A stretch of DNA of 64,000 nt from Streptomyces marispadix (GTDB lineage: Bacteria > Actinomycetota > Actinomycetes > Streptomycetales > Streptomycetaceae), in NCBI RefSeq assembly GCF_022524345.1, contig NZ_JAKWJU010000002.1:372001-436000 (forward strand). Reading direction: 5' to 3'. The translations under genes and the position numbers were made by a program. Below are positions 22,455 to 31,557 of the stretch, in pieces. Numbering within the stretch: position 1 is the stretch's first letter; each line of letters starts with the position of its first letter. The notes under the pieces are model-generated. The model saw nothing but the letters and a program-made list of their open reading frames with translations, was not told where the DNA came from and made no database searches.

Positions 22455-23053
22455 GCTGCACCGCTTCCCTCGGGTCGTTCGGGGTCTGCCGCCGCTCCGG
22501 GCTGCGCTCGCTCTCGGACCGCGTGCGGTACGGGACCGGTCACCGGGCAGCGGCGGCTCTGACCCCCGAGCCTATCGCGACCGCGTGCCCGGTTCGCACC
22601 GCATAAACGGCGGCACCGGAGCACCGGGAGGGGAGTGCGCTCCGCCGGTGGTGGGCGGACGCGCGGCAGGCCGTCTTCGGCGGGAACAGGCCCGCGTTCC
22701 GCCTGGGCCGGGCCGTGTTCGCCTGCCATGCGCCCGCGGCGGTCTATCGGGCGGGAGCGGGGCGACGGCCCGCGTACGGGCCCAAGTCCCCCAGGGGACG
22801 GACGGGTTGGCGGCGGCTTGGCGGGGCCGCCTCTCAACGTGCCGTGGTACGGGGTGAGTTGAACGCCGGAGGCGCGCCAGGGCAGGGCGTTGGCCCGGGC
22901 CGGGGGACGCGGCAGCCCGCCGTACCGGGCACCCGGACCCATGGCCGGGCACCGCATGAAGGCAGGCGGGCTGTGCCGTCGTACGTTCGCAGGGTCACGC
23001 GAGGGCGCTCGCGTGAACGGGCTCGCGGGGCACGCGCATGCGCGCCCGCGGGC
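22455..23053. other. 599-nt gap without recognised gene
   Basis: Open frames here are Arg/Pro/Gly-rich shadows without a plausible ribosome binding site or family resemblance. The only structure I see is the hairpin near rpsD (22995-23016) and the palindrome-like GGGCACGCGCATGCGCGCCC just before the rpsD stop. A promoter for the DUF948-alaS operon should lie on the left side. Confidence 0.6.
22995..23016 (-). terminator. Hairpin downstream of rpsD
   Basis: TCACGCGAG (22995-23003), loop GGCG, CTCGCGTGA (23008-23016): a perfect 9-bp stem 38 nt after the rpsD stop. There is no T-tract, as is common in Streptomyces. Confidence 0.6.
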
Positions 23054-23665
23054 TCAGCGTGCGTAGTACTCGATGACCATCTGCTCGTCGCAGACCACAG
23101 GGATCTCCTTGCGGTTCGGCGCGCGGTCGAGACGGAAGGCGAGGGCCTCCAGATTGACCTCCAGATAGCGCGGGGTCTCGCCGTCGGGGGCGTAGCCGCC
23201 CTCGCGTGCGACGAGGAAGGGGTGCTTGGTGCGGCTGCGCTCGCGGACCTGCACCACGTCGTCCGGCTTCAGGCGGTACGAAGGCTTGTCGACCTTGCGG
23301 TCGTTGACCGCGATGTGGCCGTGCACGACCATCTGGCGCGCCTGGTAGATCGTGCGGGCCAGACCGGAGCGCAGCACCAGGGCGTCGAGACGGCGCTCCA
23401 GCTCGATAACGAGCGCGTCGCTGGTCTTGCCGTCGCTCTTGCGGGCGCGGTCGTAGGCGCGGACCATCTGGCGCTCGCTGATGTCGTACTGGGCGCGCAG
23501 CCGCTGCTTCTCCAGCAGCCGGACCTTGTAGTCGCTGTTCTGCTTCCGGCCACGGCCGTGCTCGCCCGGCGGGTAGGGCCGGTGCTCGAAGTACTTCACG
23601 GCCTTCGGGGTCAGCGCGATGCCGAGGGCACGCGACTTCTTGACCTTGGGACGCGACTGGTTCAC
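23054..23665 (-). CDS. rpsD: 30S ribosomal protein S4
   Basis: Primary 16S rRNA-binding and assembly protein. 203 residues from GTG 23665 ([20 protein letters not shown]), with GGAGG 8 nt upstream. An ATG at 23680 lies on the ribosome binding site itself and is rejected. The N-terminal domain lacks the CxxC zinc motif of some S4 proteins, so this is the zinc-independent type. S4 RNA-binding motif [20 protein letters not shown] is intact. A candidate promoter (TCGAAA, 17 nt, TAAGGT on the minus strand) overlaps the iron box. Confidence 0.97.
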   Translation of the reverse strand: MNQSRPKVKKSRALGIALTPKAVKYFEHRPYPPGEHGRGRKQNSDYKVRLLEKQRLRAQYDISERQMVRAYDRARKSDGKTSDALVIELERRLDALVLRSGLARTIYQARQMVVHGHIAVNDRKVDKPSYRLKPDDVVQVRERSRTKHPFLVAREGGYAPDGETPRYLEVNLEALAFRLDRAPNRKEIPVVCDEQMVIEYYAR

Positions 23666-23685
23666 TGAACGGACCTCCATGTAAG

Positions 23686-23704
23686 TTAGGTGAGGCTTAC
23701 CTTA
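23686..23704. promoter_or_regulatory. Iron box (DmdR/IdeR-type operator)
   Basis: TTAGGTGAGGCTTACCTTA matches 16 of 19 positions of the actinobacterial iron box TTAGGTTAGGCTAACCTAA. It lies in the 53-bp region between the divergent rpsD and DUF2470 starts, right before the latter's GGAGGAGG. An iron-loaded DmdR repressor should bind here. Confidence 0.8.
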
Positions 23705-23718
23705 GCGGAGGAGGACGT

Positions 23719-24570
23719 ATGTTTCGACCTGGGATTCCCCGCTCCGGCAGCGGTACCGGGCGGGGACAGCCGCGTCCCGTGGAAGACGTCCGGGCACCCA
23801 CTGCCGCGGAACGTGTACGAACCCTCGTGGAATCCAGCGTATCGGCCGTGCTGGACATTCCGGAGGCCCGCCCGTCCGAACCCGCACCTCCCGGTCACGG
23901 CACCCCCGAGGCACGTGCCGTGACCGGCGACGGAGACGTGATCCTCCTGGTCCCGGCCGCCTCTCCGGCCGCCCAACTCGCCGTCCGCGCAAGCGGCGAC
24001 GAGGTCTCCGCGGTGATGGAGATCACCGACGTGGCGCCGGTGGCGGTCCCGCACCGGGTACGGGGGCGGGCGTGGGTCGCGGGCTGGCTGACGTCCGTCG
24101 GCCCGGAGGAACGGCCCGCTCTGGCGCGGCTGATCGCCGAGCGGAACCCCGCCGGTCCCGCGCCCGACACCGCATGGCTGCTGCTGCGGCTGGAGGTCGG
24201 CGAGGCGTACGTGGACGATCTGTGGGGCGCGGAGCCGGTCGAGCCCGACGACTTCGCGGCGGCCTCGCCCGACCCGCTCGCCGCCCACGAGGCCGAACTG
24301 CTCCAGCACTTGGCCGCCTCGCACGACGACGAGATGCGCACGCTGTGCGGCCTGCTGGGCGAGCCCGGACCGGCGTGCGCGGCGGCGGGCGCGGACGCGG
24401 TGCCGCTCTCCGTCGACCGGTACGGGATGCGGGTGCGCTTCTGCGGAATCCAGGGGCGGCCGGCGGGGGCGTGCTTCGACGCCCGCTTCGAATTCCCCGA
24501 TCCCGTCGAGGACGTGGTGCAGCTACGGCGGGCGATGCGGCTGCTCTTCGAGGCGGCGGCGGAGCAGTAG
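23719..24570 (+). CDS. HugZ-like DUF2470 protein, probably heme/iron utilisation
   Basis: 283 residues. The N-terminal part (about 30-170) resembles the split-barrel fold of flavin-reductase/PNPOx-like HugZ proteins (VILLVPAASPAAQLAVRASG). The C-terminal ~90 residues form a DUF2470 domain beginning AELLQHLAASHDDEMRTLCG and ending VVQLRRAMRLLFEAAAE. HugZ-type proteins degrade or bind heme in some bacteria. ATG at 23719 with strong GGAGGAGG. The iron box just upstream predicts expression under iron limitation, which fits heme-iron recovery; the activity itself is inferred. Confidence 0.85.
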   Translation: MFRPGIPRSGSGTGRGQPRPVEDVRAPTAAERVRTLVESSVSAVLDIPEARPSEPAPPGHGTPEARAVTGDGDVILLVPAASPAAQLAVRASGDEVSAVMEITDVAPVAVPHRVRGRAWVAGWLTSVGPEERPALARLIAERNPAGPAPDTAWLLLRLEVGEAYVDDLWGAEPVEPDDFAAASPDPLAAHEAELLQHLAASHDDEMRTLCGLLGEPGPACAAAGADAVPLSVDRYGMRVRFCGIQGRPAGACFDARFEFPDPVEDVVQLRRAMRLLFEAAAEQ

Positions 24571-24650
24571 GGGCCCGACGGGCCGGGCGGGCTTACGCGG
24601 GGGCCCACGGGGGCTCGCTCGCCTCGCTCCCCCGTGCCGCGGGCCCCTAC
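24567..24650. terminator. Nested bidirectional terminator between convergent genes
   Basis: The outer stem GTAGGGGCCCG (24567-24577) with CGGGCCCCTAC (24640-24650) is perfect over 11 bp. Inside it CACGGGGG (24606-24613) pairs with CCCCCGTG (24629-24636). The outer arms include the stop codons of both the DUF2470 gene and rarA. Confidence 0.65.
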
Positions 24651-26083
24651 TCCCCCTGCTTACGCGGGTGTCGGGACTCCGGGGACTCGCCGGTCTCCGG
24701 GGTCTCCCCCGGCTCCCGGGACTTCTGCGGCGGCCCGCCGCCGCGCAGCCGCTCACGGACGCGCTCCGCCACGTCCGCGTACCGGGCCTCGGCGCCGTAG
24801 CGCGTCGGCTCGTAGTAGCGCTTGCCGTGGATCGCGTCCGGGGCGTACTGCTGGGCGGCGATCCCTCCCGGAAGGTCGTGCGGGTACTGGTAGCCCTTGC
24901 CGTGCCCGAGCTTCGCGGAGCCCTGATAGTGGCTGTCCCGTAGATGCGGCGGCACGGGGCCCGCGAGCCCCTTGCGTACGTCGGCAAGGGCCGCGTCGAT
25001 CGCCACGCAGGCGGCGTTCGACTTCGGGGCCAGGGCGAGGGCGACGACCGCATGGCCCAGGGTGATGCGGGCCTCGGGGAAACCGATCATGGCGACCGCC
25101 TGCGCCGCGGCCACCGCAGTGTGAAGGGCCGTCGGATCGGCCAGGCCGATGTCCTCGCTCGCGGAGATCATCAGCCGCCGGGCGATGAAACGGGGGTCCT
25201 CCCCCGCCTCGACCATGCGCGCCAGATAGTGCAGCGCCGCGTCGACGTCGGAACCGCGGATGGACTTGATCAGCGCGCTGGCCACGTCGTAGTGCTGGTC
25301 GCCGTCGCGGTCGTACGTCACCGCCGCACGGTCGACCGCCTCCTCCAGCGTGGCCAGCGTGACCGAGGAGTCGCCCTTGGCGAGCGCCGCGCCGGCCCCG
25401 GCCTCCAGCGCGGTCAGGGCGCGACGGGCGTCGCCGCCCGCGATGCGCAGCAGATGGTCCTCGGCCTCCGGCGGCAGCGTCACCGAGCCGCCGAGGCCGC
25501 GCTCCTCCTCCACCGCACGGCGCACCAGGGAGCGCACGTCGTCGTCGGTGAGCGCCTCCAGGGTCAGCAGCAGCGAGCGGGAGAGCAGCGGTGAGATCAC
25601 CGAGAAATACGGATTCTCCGTCGTCGCGGCGATCAGCGTGACCCAGCGGTTCTCCACGGCGGGCAGCAGGGAGTCCTGCTGGGCCTTGCTGAAGCGGTGG
25701 ATCTCGTCGAGGAAGAGGACGGTGTCCTTGCTGTACGCGCCGGAGGAGCGCCGCGCGCTCTCGATGACGGCCCGTACCTCCTTGACGCCCGCGGTGATCG
25801 CCGACAGCTCCACGAAGCGCTTGTCCGTGGCCTGGCTGACGACATACGCGAGGGTCGTCTTGCCGGTCCCCGGCGGACCCCACAGCAGCACCGAGGAAGG
25901 CCCGGCCGGACCGCCTCCGGCCTCGCCGACGAGCCTGCGCAGCGGCGAGCCCGGGCGCAGCAGATGCTGCTGGCCCACGACATCGTCGAGGGTGCGCGGG
26001 CGCATCCGGACGGCAAGGGGGCTGGCGGAGGGGTCCTGTGCCTGACGTTCCTCTGCGGCCGCGGTGAACAGGTCGGGTTCCAC
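24647..26083 (-). CDS. rarA: Replication-associated recombination protein A (AAA+ ATPase)
   Basis: RarA/MgsA acts at stalled replication forks with SSB. 478 residues. [20 protein letters not shown] at about 28, Walker [20 protein letters not shown], Walker [20 protein letters not shown], sensor [10 protein letters not shown], and the C-terminal family domain [15 protein letters not shown] and [11 protein letters not shown]. The last 35 residues are Pro/Glu/Ser-rich. GTG at 26083. Confidence 0.96.
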   Translation of the reverse strand: MEPDLFTAAAEERQAQDPSASPLAVRMRPRTLDDVVGQQHLLRPGSPLRRLVGEAGGGPAGPSSVLLWGPPGTGKTTLAYVVSQATDKRFVELSAITAGVKEVRAVIESARRSSGAYSKDTVLFLDEIHRFSKAQQDSLLPAVENRWVTLIAATTENPYFSVISPLLSRSLLLTLEALTDDDVRSLVRRAVEEERGLGGSVTLPPEAEDHLLRIAGGDARRALTALEAGAGAALAKGDSSVTLATLEEAVDRAAVTYDRDGDQHYDVASALIKSIRGSDVDAALHYLARMVEAGEDPRFIARRLMISASEDIGLADPTALHTAVAAAQAVAMIGFPEARITLGHAVVALALAPKSNAACVAIDAALADVRKGLAGPVPPHLRDSHYQGSAKLGHGKGYQYPHDLPGGIAAQQYAPDAIHGKRYYEPTRYGAEARYADVAERVRERLRGGGPPQKSREPGETPETGESPESRHPRKQGE

Positions 26084-26188
26084 GCCAGGAACCCTAAATC
26101 AAGGGTCCGACAACGCCGCCGGGACGGCCATGCGGGCCCGGAGTGCGGGCCCGGTGCGCAATCGCGGCGGGCCCGTCCGGCTGCCGGT

Positions 26189-26824
26189 TCAGCCCGTCCA
26201 GAACTCCCACCAGCGCATCAGCACCAGCAAGCCGATGACGCCGATGTGCAGGACCGGCAGCACCCATGGGAACTCGTCGAAGAAGCCGCGCACCGGTGCG
26301 GGCGAGGGCAGAAAGCCGTGCCGTACGTTGTGCGCCGTCACGTACCAGAACATGACGATGGTGGCGACCCACGCCAGGCTGCACCACAGGCACAGCGCGC
26401 CGATGTCGTACAGCGACTGGTACATCAGCCACATGCAGAAGCCGACGCCGAAGAGCGTGCCCGCGTTGAACGTCAGCCAGTACCAGCGCGGGAAGCGGGC
26501 CCCGGCCAGCAGGCTCATGCCGACGCAGATGACGACGGCGTACGCCACGAGGCCGATCAGCGGGTTGGGCACGCCGAAGGCCTCGGCCTGCTCGCTCTTC
26601 ATGATGTTGCCGCAGGAGATGACCGGATTGAGGCTGCAAGCCGGTGTGAACTTGGGGTTCTCCGCCAGCTCGATCTTGTCGAGTGTGATCACCCAGGCGG
26701 CCAGCAGCCCGGAGGCCGCCGTGACAAGCAGCATCCAGGCGAAGGCACGTCCGGCGCCGACGACGCTCGTCGAAGGCTCGTCCGTGCCGGTGCGAGCGTC
26801 GTCGAGGGGTGCCGTCATGGTCAT
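26189..26824 (-). CDS. Vitamin K epoxide reductase (VKOR) family membrane protein
   Basis: Likely menaquinone-linked thiol oxidase that reoxidises DsbA-like partners in the cell envelope. 211 residues, about five transmembrane helices. Active-site CLWC in GALCLWCSLAWVA and the loop cysteines ACSLNPVISCG are both present, so the full redox relay is there. The start is MTMTAPL at 26824 (AAGGG close upstream) or MTAPL at 26818 with better spacing; an ATG at 26872 has no ribosome binding site. Lies between hisS and rarA. Confidence 0.9.
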   Translation of the reverse strand: MTMTAPLDDARTGTDEPSTSVVGAGRAFAWMLLVTAASGLLAAWVITLDKIELAENPKFTPACSLNPVISCGNIMKSEQAEAFGVPNPLIGLVAYAVVICVGMSLLAGARFPRWYWLTFNAGTLFGVGFCMWLMYQSLYDIGALCLWCSLAWVATIVMFWYVTAHNVRHGFLPSPAPVRGFFDEFPWVLPVLHIGVIGLLVLMRWWEFWTG

Positions 26825-26893
26825 AAGCCCTTGATCCCGTCGTCGGTCCTGTCCGCCCCGTGCGCTGCTCATTGTGCACCAAGGCCCTTGGCG

Positions 26894-28171
26894 TCAGCGG
26901 AGTTTCGCACTCACCTCGGCCACCACCCCGTCGAGCGGCACCGCGGTCTGCTCGCCGCTTTCCAGGTCCTTGAGCTGTGCCACTCCCTGCGCCAGATCCC
27001 GCTCTCCGGCCAGCAGCGCGAAACGTGCGCCGGAACGGTCGGCGGATTTCATGGCGTTCTTCATGCCCTTGCCGCCGTAGGCGAAGTCGGCCGCGACGCC
27101 GTTGCGCCGCAGCTCGGTCACCACACGGAAGAGTGACCGGCGCGCTTCCTCTCCGATGGGTACGGCGAACACGTCCGTGGCGGAGGGCAGTTCGAGTCCG
27201 ACTCCCTCCGCGCGCAGCGCCAGCACCGTACGGTCGACGCCCAGCGCCCAGCCCACGGACGGCAGCGCGGGGCCGCCGATCATCTCCGAAAGGCCGTCGT
27301 ACCGGCCGCCGCCGCCGACCGCGGACTGCGAGCCGAGCCCGTCGTGGACGAACTCGAAGGTGGTGCGCGTGTAGTAGTCCAGGCCGCGCACCAGCCGTGG
27401 ATCGTCCTCGTAGGAGACTCCGGCGCCCGTCAGCAGCTCGCGCACCTGCTCGTGGTACGACTTGCAGGCCTCGCAGAGGTGGTCGCGCATCATCGGGGCG
27501 TCCACGATCTGCCGCCGCACGCTCTCGCGCTTGTCGTCCAGCACGCGCAGCGGGTTGATCTCGACGCGGCGGCGGGTGTCCTCGTCGAGGTCGAGCCTGC
27601 GCAGGAACTCCTGGAGCGCCGCGCGGTAGACGGGCCGGCACTCCTTGTCGCCGAGGGAGTTGAGCAGTACGCGGAAGTCGCGCAGCCCGAGCGAGCGGTA
27701 CGCGTCGTGCGCCAGGATCACCAACTCGGCGTCCAGGGACGGGTCTTCGGCACCGATCGCCTCGGCGCCGACCTGGGAGAAGTGACGGTAGCGGCCCTTC
27801 TGGGGGCGCTCGTAGCGGTAATAGGAGCCCGAATACCACAGCTTCACCGGGAGGTTGCCGCTCTTGTGGAGGTTCGCCTCCAGCGCGGCACGCAGCACGG
27901 AGGCGGTGCCCTCGGGGCGCAGCGCGAGTTCGTCGCCGCCCTTCGTCGTGAGGGTGTACATCTCCTTGGTGACGATGTCGGTGGACTCCCCGACACCGCG
28001 GGCGAAGAGTTCGACCTGCTCGAAGCCGGGCGTCTCGGTGTAGCCGTATCCGGCGCGGCGCAGCGGCGCGGAGAGGGCCTCACGCACCGCGAGGTAGTCC
28101 GCGGACTCCGGCGGGATGAGGTCGTAGGTGCCCTTGGGGGCCTTGAAGGTGGTCACGGAAGGTCTCGTCAC
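26894..28171 (-). CDS. hisS: Histidyl-tRNA synthetase
   Basis: Charges tRNA-His. 425 residues, class [21 protein letters not shown] at the start; motif 2 [17 protein letters not shown]; histidine motifs [15 protein letters not shown] and [18 protein letters not shown]-terminal anticodon-binding domain. GTG at 28171 forms a GTGA overlap with the original stop frame of the upstream metallo-beta-lactamase-fold gene (TGA at 28168-28170), which shows the ancestral coupling even though that gene is now frameshifted. Confidence 0.98.
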   Translation of the reverse strand: MTRPSVTTFKAPKGTYDLIPPESADYLAVREALSAPLRRAGYGYTETPGFEQVELFARGVGESTDIVTKEMYTLTTKGGDELALRPEGTASVLRAALEANLHKSGNLPVKLWYSGSYYRYERPQKGRYRHFSQVGAEAIGAEDPSLDAELVILAHDAYRSLGLRDFRVLLNSLGDKECRPVYRAALQEFLRRLDLDEDTRRRVEINPLRVLDDKRESVRRQIVDAPMMRDHLCEACKSYHEQVRELLTGAGVSYEDDPRLVRGLDYYTRTTFEFVHDGLGSQSAVGGGGRYDGLSEMIGGPALPSVGWALGVDRTVLALRAEGVGLELPSATDVFAVPIGEEARRSLFRVVTELRRNGVAADFAYGGKGMKNAMKSADRSGARFALLAGERDLAQGVAQLKDLESGEQTAVPLDGVVAEVSAKLR

Positions 28172-28938
28172 ATTCCTCGTCGCGGGGCGGCGCTCGTACC
28201 GCCGCCGCCGGGCCCGGCCGCCACCTGCCGCATGAAGGGGTTGGCGGCGCGCTCCTGGCCGATGGTCGTCTGGGGGCCGTGTCCCGAGAGCACCACGGTC
28301 TCGTCTTCTGGCCGATGGTCGTCTGGGGGCCGTGTCCCGAGAGCACCACGGTCTCGTCCTTCAGCGGCAGGCATACGCGCGCCAGCGACTGAAGGATCTC
28401 CTCGTGGTCACCGCCGGGAAGGTCGGTACGTCCGATGGAGCCGGCGAAGAGCAGGTCGCCCGAGAAGAACACCGGTGGCACATCGGCCTGTTCGGGCATC
28501 CTGAACGTCACCGACCCCTTGGTATGGCCAGGGGCGTGGGTGACGGTCAGCTCCAGGCCCGCGAGGCCGAGGGTGGCGCCGTCGGTCAGCTCCTCGACGT
28601 CGTCCGGCTCGCCCACGGTCAGCTCGCCCATCAGCGGCTGCCCGATGGTGCGGCCCAGCGCCTTCTCCGGGTCGCTCATCATGTAGCGGTCCTCGGGGTG
28701 GATCCAGGCGGGCACGCCGTGGGCGCCGCACACGGGGACGACCGAGGCGACATGGTCGATGTGGCCGTGCGTGAGCATCACGGCGACCGGCTTCAGCCGG
28801 TGCTTGGCGACGGCCTCGGCGACGCCTTCGGCGGCCTGGTGGCCAGGGTCGATGATCACGCACTCCTCGCGCGGCGGCGGGGGCGACCAGATAGCAGTTG
28901 GTCCCCCAGGCCCCGGCGGGGAACCCGGCAACGAGCAC
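28168..28938 (-). pseudogene. Metallo-beta-lactamase-fold hydrolase (glyoxalase II-like), two frameshifts
   Basis: The body (THGHIDH metal motif, HAPGHTKGSVTF, FFSGDLLFAGSIGRTDLPGG) is an intact glyoxalase II-like core. The expected N-terminus MLVAGFPAGAWGTNCYLVAP from GTG 28938 (AAGGA upstream) is in another frame; the shift lies in the CG-rich run near 28868-28885. The expected C-terminus ([15 protein letters not shown] to a TGA coupled to hisS) is displaced by a 53-bp tandem duplication. As the DNA stands, a frame from 28970 to 28080 would give a 296-residue protein with foreign ends overlapping hisS by 92 nt. Either a decayed gene or sequence errors. Confidence 0.75.
28255..28360. repeat. 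53-bp-period tandem duplication inside the metallo-beta-lactamase-fold gene
   Basis: 51 identical bases at 28255-28305 and 28308-28358. The period of 53 is not a multiple of three, so it shifts the frame; it duplicates the segment coding for [17 protein letters not shown]. Confidence 0.95.
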
Positions 28939-29165
28939 GATCGTCCTTCATTCGTCCGGAAGTCGGTCACGGCGGCCGGGACGCCTCGCCCCCTGGCCGC
29001 AGGCCCTCGGCGATCCGCGCGACCCGCCCCCGCCGATCAGGCTGGTCACAGCCTACCGGCGCCGGTCCGGACGCCGCGAACCCGTATAGGTTACGGGCGG
29101 ACTCTGGTACGTACGCACGCATCCGCACGCACGGCACGGCCCGAAGGACCGAAGGAGAAGCCCCC

Positions 29166-30017
29166 GTGGTCAGCAGCGAACAGCGCAGAAGGCAGCTCGC
29201 CCGCGAGAAGTACCTGAGGCAGCAGGAGCGGCGTGCGGAACGGCGGCGCAAGGCACGGCTGCGCAACATCGGGCTCGCGGTCGCGGCGGTGCTGGTGATC
29301 GGGGCGGGCGGCGCCTACATCGCCTCCGGAGGGCTCGAAGGCGACGAGAAGGACTCCCGTGACAAGGCGGCGAACGCGGCGGACAAGGCCAGGCCCACGC
29401 CCGGCAGGACCGGCCCCGACCCCTGCGACAAGCCGGCCGCGGGCAAGCCCAACGGCAAGAAGTGGAAGAAGGAGCCGGCCCTGGACGTCGACGAGTCGGC
29501 GACGTACTCGATGAAGCTGGAGACGACGTGCGGCGACATCGCCGTCGACATGGACCCCTCCAAGACCCCGCACACGGTCAACTCGTTCCGCTTCCTCGCC
29601 GGTGAGAAGTTCTTCGACCACACCGAGTGCCACCGGCTCGTGGACGCCGGGATACACGTCCTTCAGTGCGGCGACCCGCAGGCCACCGGTAAGGGCGGGC
29701 CCGGCTACACGCTCCCCGACGAGAACCTGAAGGACCCGCGCATCAAGGGCGGCACGTACCCGGCGGGCACCGTCGCGATGGCGAACAGATACGACGCGAG
29801 GACGAAGGAGGGCCGGGACACCGGCGGCAGCCAGTTCTTCCTGGTGTTCGAGGACAGCGAGCTTCCGCCGGACTTCACCCCCTTCGGGAAGATCACCGAG
29901 GGAATGGACGTACTGAAGAAGATCGCCGACGCGGGTTCGAGGCTGGAGCAGCGGACACGCAACACCGCGCCCAACGCGACGGTGGTGATCGACCGGGCGT
30001 CCGTACGCAAATCCTGA
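29166..30017 (+). CDS. Membrane-anchored cyclophilin-type peptidyl-prolyl isomerase
   Basis: Catalyses proline cis/trans isomerisation, probably outside the membrane. 283 residues from GTG 29166 (VVSSEQRRRQLAREKYL, GGAG upstream). A basic cytoplasmic head is followed by a transmembrane helix at about 38-58 (NIGLAVAAVLVIGAGGAYIA), a Lys/Pro/Asp linker, and a cyclophilin domain from about 115 (MKLETTCGDIAVDMD) with TGGSQFFLVFEDSELPPDF. The frame is open further upstream but without signals. Divergent from the MBL-hisS genes. Confidence 0.94.
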   Translation: MVSSEQRRRQLAREKYLRQQERRAERRRKARLRNIGLAVAAVLVIGAGGAYIASGGLEGDEKDSRDKAANAADKARPTPGRTGPDPCDKPAAGKPNGKKWKKEPALDVDESATYSMKLETTCGDIAVDMDPSKTPHTVNSFRFLAGEKFFDHTECHRLVDAGIHVLQCGDPQATGKGGPGYTLPDENLKDPRIKGGTYPAGTVAMANRYDARTKEGRDTGGSQFFLVFEDSELPPDFTPFGKITEGMDVLKKIADAGSRLEQRTRNTAPNATVVIDRASVRKS

Positions 30018-30045
30018 CCGGACGACTGTGTACTCACAGTGCTTC

Positions 30046-30078
30046 CCGCATGCACAATTTCGCTTCACCTGCATGCGG
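30046..30078. promoter_or_regulatory. Inverted repeat between cyclophilin and DUF349 genes
   Basis: CCGCATGCA (30046-30054) and TGCATGCGG (30070-30078) are perfect complements across 15 nt. A smaller hairpin ACTGTG-TACT-CACAGT lies at 30025-30040. These could be a terminator for the upstream gene or an operator for the DUF349 gene; there is no T-run to decide. Confidence 0.45.
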
Positions 30079-30176
30079 ACAGCGCGGGCGCCGTTCGCCT
30101 ATGTTGGCAGGGACGAGATCTGTGAACGATGCCGGGGGGCCCGCACCCAGCCTGGGCATCTTGTGGAGGAGGCGCT

Positions 30177-31409
30177 GTGAGCAGCGACCCGTCGTGGGGC
30201 CGCGTCGATGAGGCGGGGACCGTTTACGTGCGTACAGCCGACGGCGAGAAGGTCGTCGGATCGTGGCAGGCAGGCTCCCCGGAGGAAGCGCTCGCCTACT
30301 TCACGCGCAAGTACGAGGGCCTGGTCGTGGAGATCAGCCTCCTGGAGCGGCGTGTGAAGACCACCGACCTGTCCACCAAGGACGCCACGACCGCGATCGA
30401 GCATCTGCGGGAGCAGGTCGACGCCCACCATGCCGTAGGCGACCTGGACGCGCTCGGCAGGAGGCTCGACGCCCTCACGGAGGCGGTGGAGAAGCGCCGC
30501 GAGGAGCGCAAGGCGGAGAAGGCACAGCAGAACGAGCGTGCCCGCCGCTCCAAGGAGGAACTGGTCGCCGAGGCCGAGGAGTTGGCGCAGAGCGAGCAGT
30601 GGCGCTCGGCGGGTGAGCGGCTGCGCGCCCTGGTGGAGAACTGGAAGCGCTTGCCCCGGCTGGACCGCAAGACCGACGACGAGCTGTGGCGCCGCTTCTC
30701 CCACGCCCGTTCGGCGTTCTCCAAGCGCCGCAAGGCCCACTTCGCTCAGCTCGACGCGCAGCGCGAAGAGGCCCGCCAGCGCAAGGAGAAGCTGGTGGCG
30801 GAGGCGCAGGCGCTCTCCGACTCCCGTGAGTGGGGCCCCACCGCCGCCAAGTACCGCGATCTGATGCAGGAGTGGAAGGCCGCGGGCCGCGCCCAGCGGG
30901 AGCACGAGGAGGACCTGTGGCAGCGGTTCCGCAGCGCGCAGGACGTCTTCTTCCAGGCGCGCAGCGAGGTCTTCGCCGAGCGGGACGTCGAGCAGCGGGA
31001 GAACCTGGCACGCAAGGAGGAGCTCGCCGCGGAGGCGGAGAAGCTGCTTCCCGTCACCGACCTCAAGTCGGCGCGCAGCGCGTTCCGCGGTCTCAACGAA
31101 CGCTGGGACGCGGTGGGTCATGTGCCCCGTGACGCGCGGGCCCGCATCGAGGGCCGTATGCACGCGGTGGAGCGGGCGATCCAGGAGGCCGAGGAGGCCG
31201 AGTGGCGCCGCACGAACCCCGAGGCGCGGGCGCGGGCGGCGGGACTGACCGGGCAGTTGCAGGACGCGGTGGACAAGCTGCGCGGCCAGGCCGAGAAGGC
31301 CCGCGCTGCGGGGAACACCGCGAAGGCGGAGAAGCTGGAGAAGGAGCTGGCGGGGCGGCAGGAGCTGCTGGACCAGGCGATGAAGGGCCTGGAGGAGTTC
31401 GGAGGCTGA
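30177..31409 (+). CDS. DUF349 coiled-coil protein
   Basis: 410 residues from GTG 30177 (GGAGGAGG at 30165-30171). The N-terminal ~60 residues (SWGRVDEAGTVYVRTADGEK) form a small domain; the rest is helical and highly charged, with at least three DUF349 repeats marked by W-positions (ALVENWKRLPRLDRKTDDEL, LMQEWKAAGRAQREHEEDLW, LNERWDAVGHVPRDARARI). Family function is not established. It lies convergent to relA. Confidence 0.93.
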   Translation: MSSDPSWGRVDEAGTVYVRTADGEKVVGSWQAGSPEEALAYFTRKYEGLVVEISLLERRVKTTDLSTKDATTAIEHLREQVDAHHAVGDLDALGRRLDALTEAVEKRREERKAEKAQQNERARRSKEELVAEAEELAQSEQWRSAGERLRALVENWKRLPRLDRKTDDELWRRFSHARSAFSKRRKAHFAQLDAQREEARQRKEKLVAEAQALSDSREWGPTAAKYRDLMQEWKAAGRAQREHEEDLWQRFRSAQDVFFQARSEVFAERDVEQRENLARKEELAAEAEKLLPVTDLKSARSAFRGLNERWDAVGHVPRDARARIEGRMHAVERAIQEAEEAEWRRTNPEARARAAGLTGQLQDAVDKLRGQAEKARAAGNTAKAEKLEKELAGRQELLDQAMKGLEEFGG

Positions 31410-31472
31410 CCGGCCGGCGTCAGGCGGTCCCGGTCCGTTCCGTCGGTCGGGTCGGTCTGTTTGGTTTCGGGT

Positions 31473-31496
31473 GCGCCGCGTGGAGGCACGCGGCGC
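31473..31496. terminator. Hairpin between convergent DUF349 gene and relA
   Basis: GCGCCGCGTG (31473-31482), loop GAGG, CACGCGGCGC (31487-31496): a perfect 10-bp stem in the 148-nt convergent gap. It can serve both strands. Confidence 0.7.
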
Positions 31497-31557
31497 TCCG
31501 GTCTTTCCGGGGCCGAACTCGCCGCGTACGCGCGGCAGTCGGCGACGCGGGCGGTCC

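Noticed and set aside
22715..23668. 317-codon plus-strand frame
   Set aside because: Antisense to rpsD.
30129..30176. Upstream extension of the DUF349 gene (MPGGPHPAWASCGGG)
   Set aside because: GTG 30177 has an excellent GGAGGAGG; the extension has no ribosome binding site.
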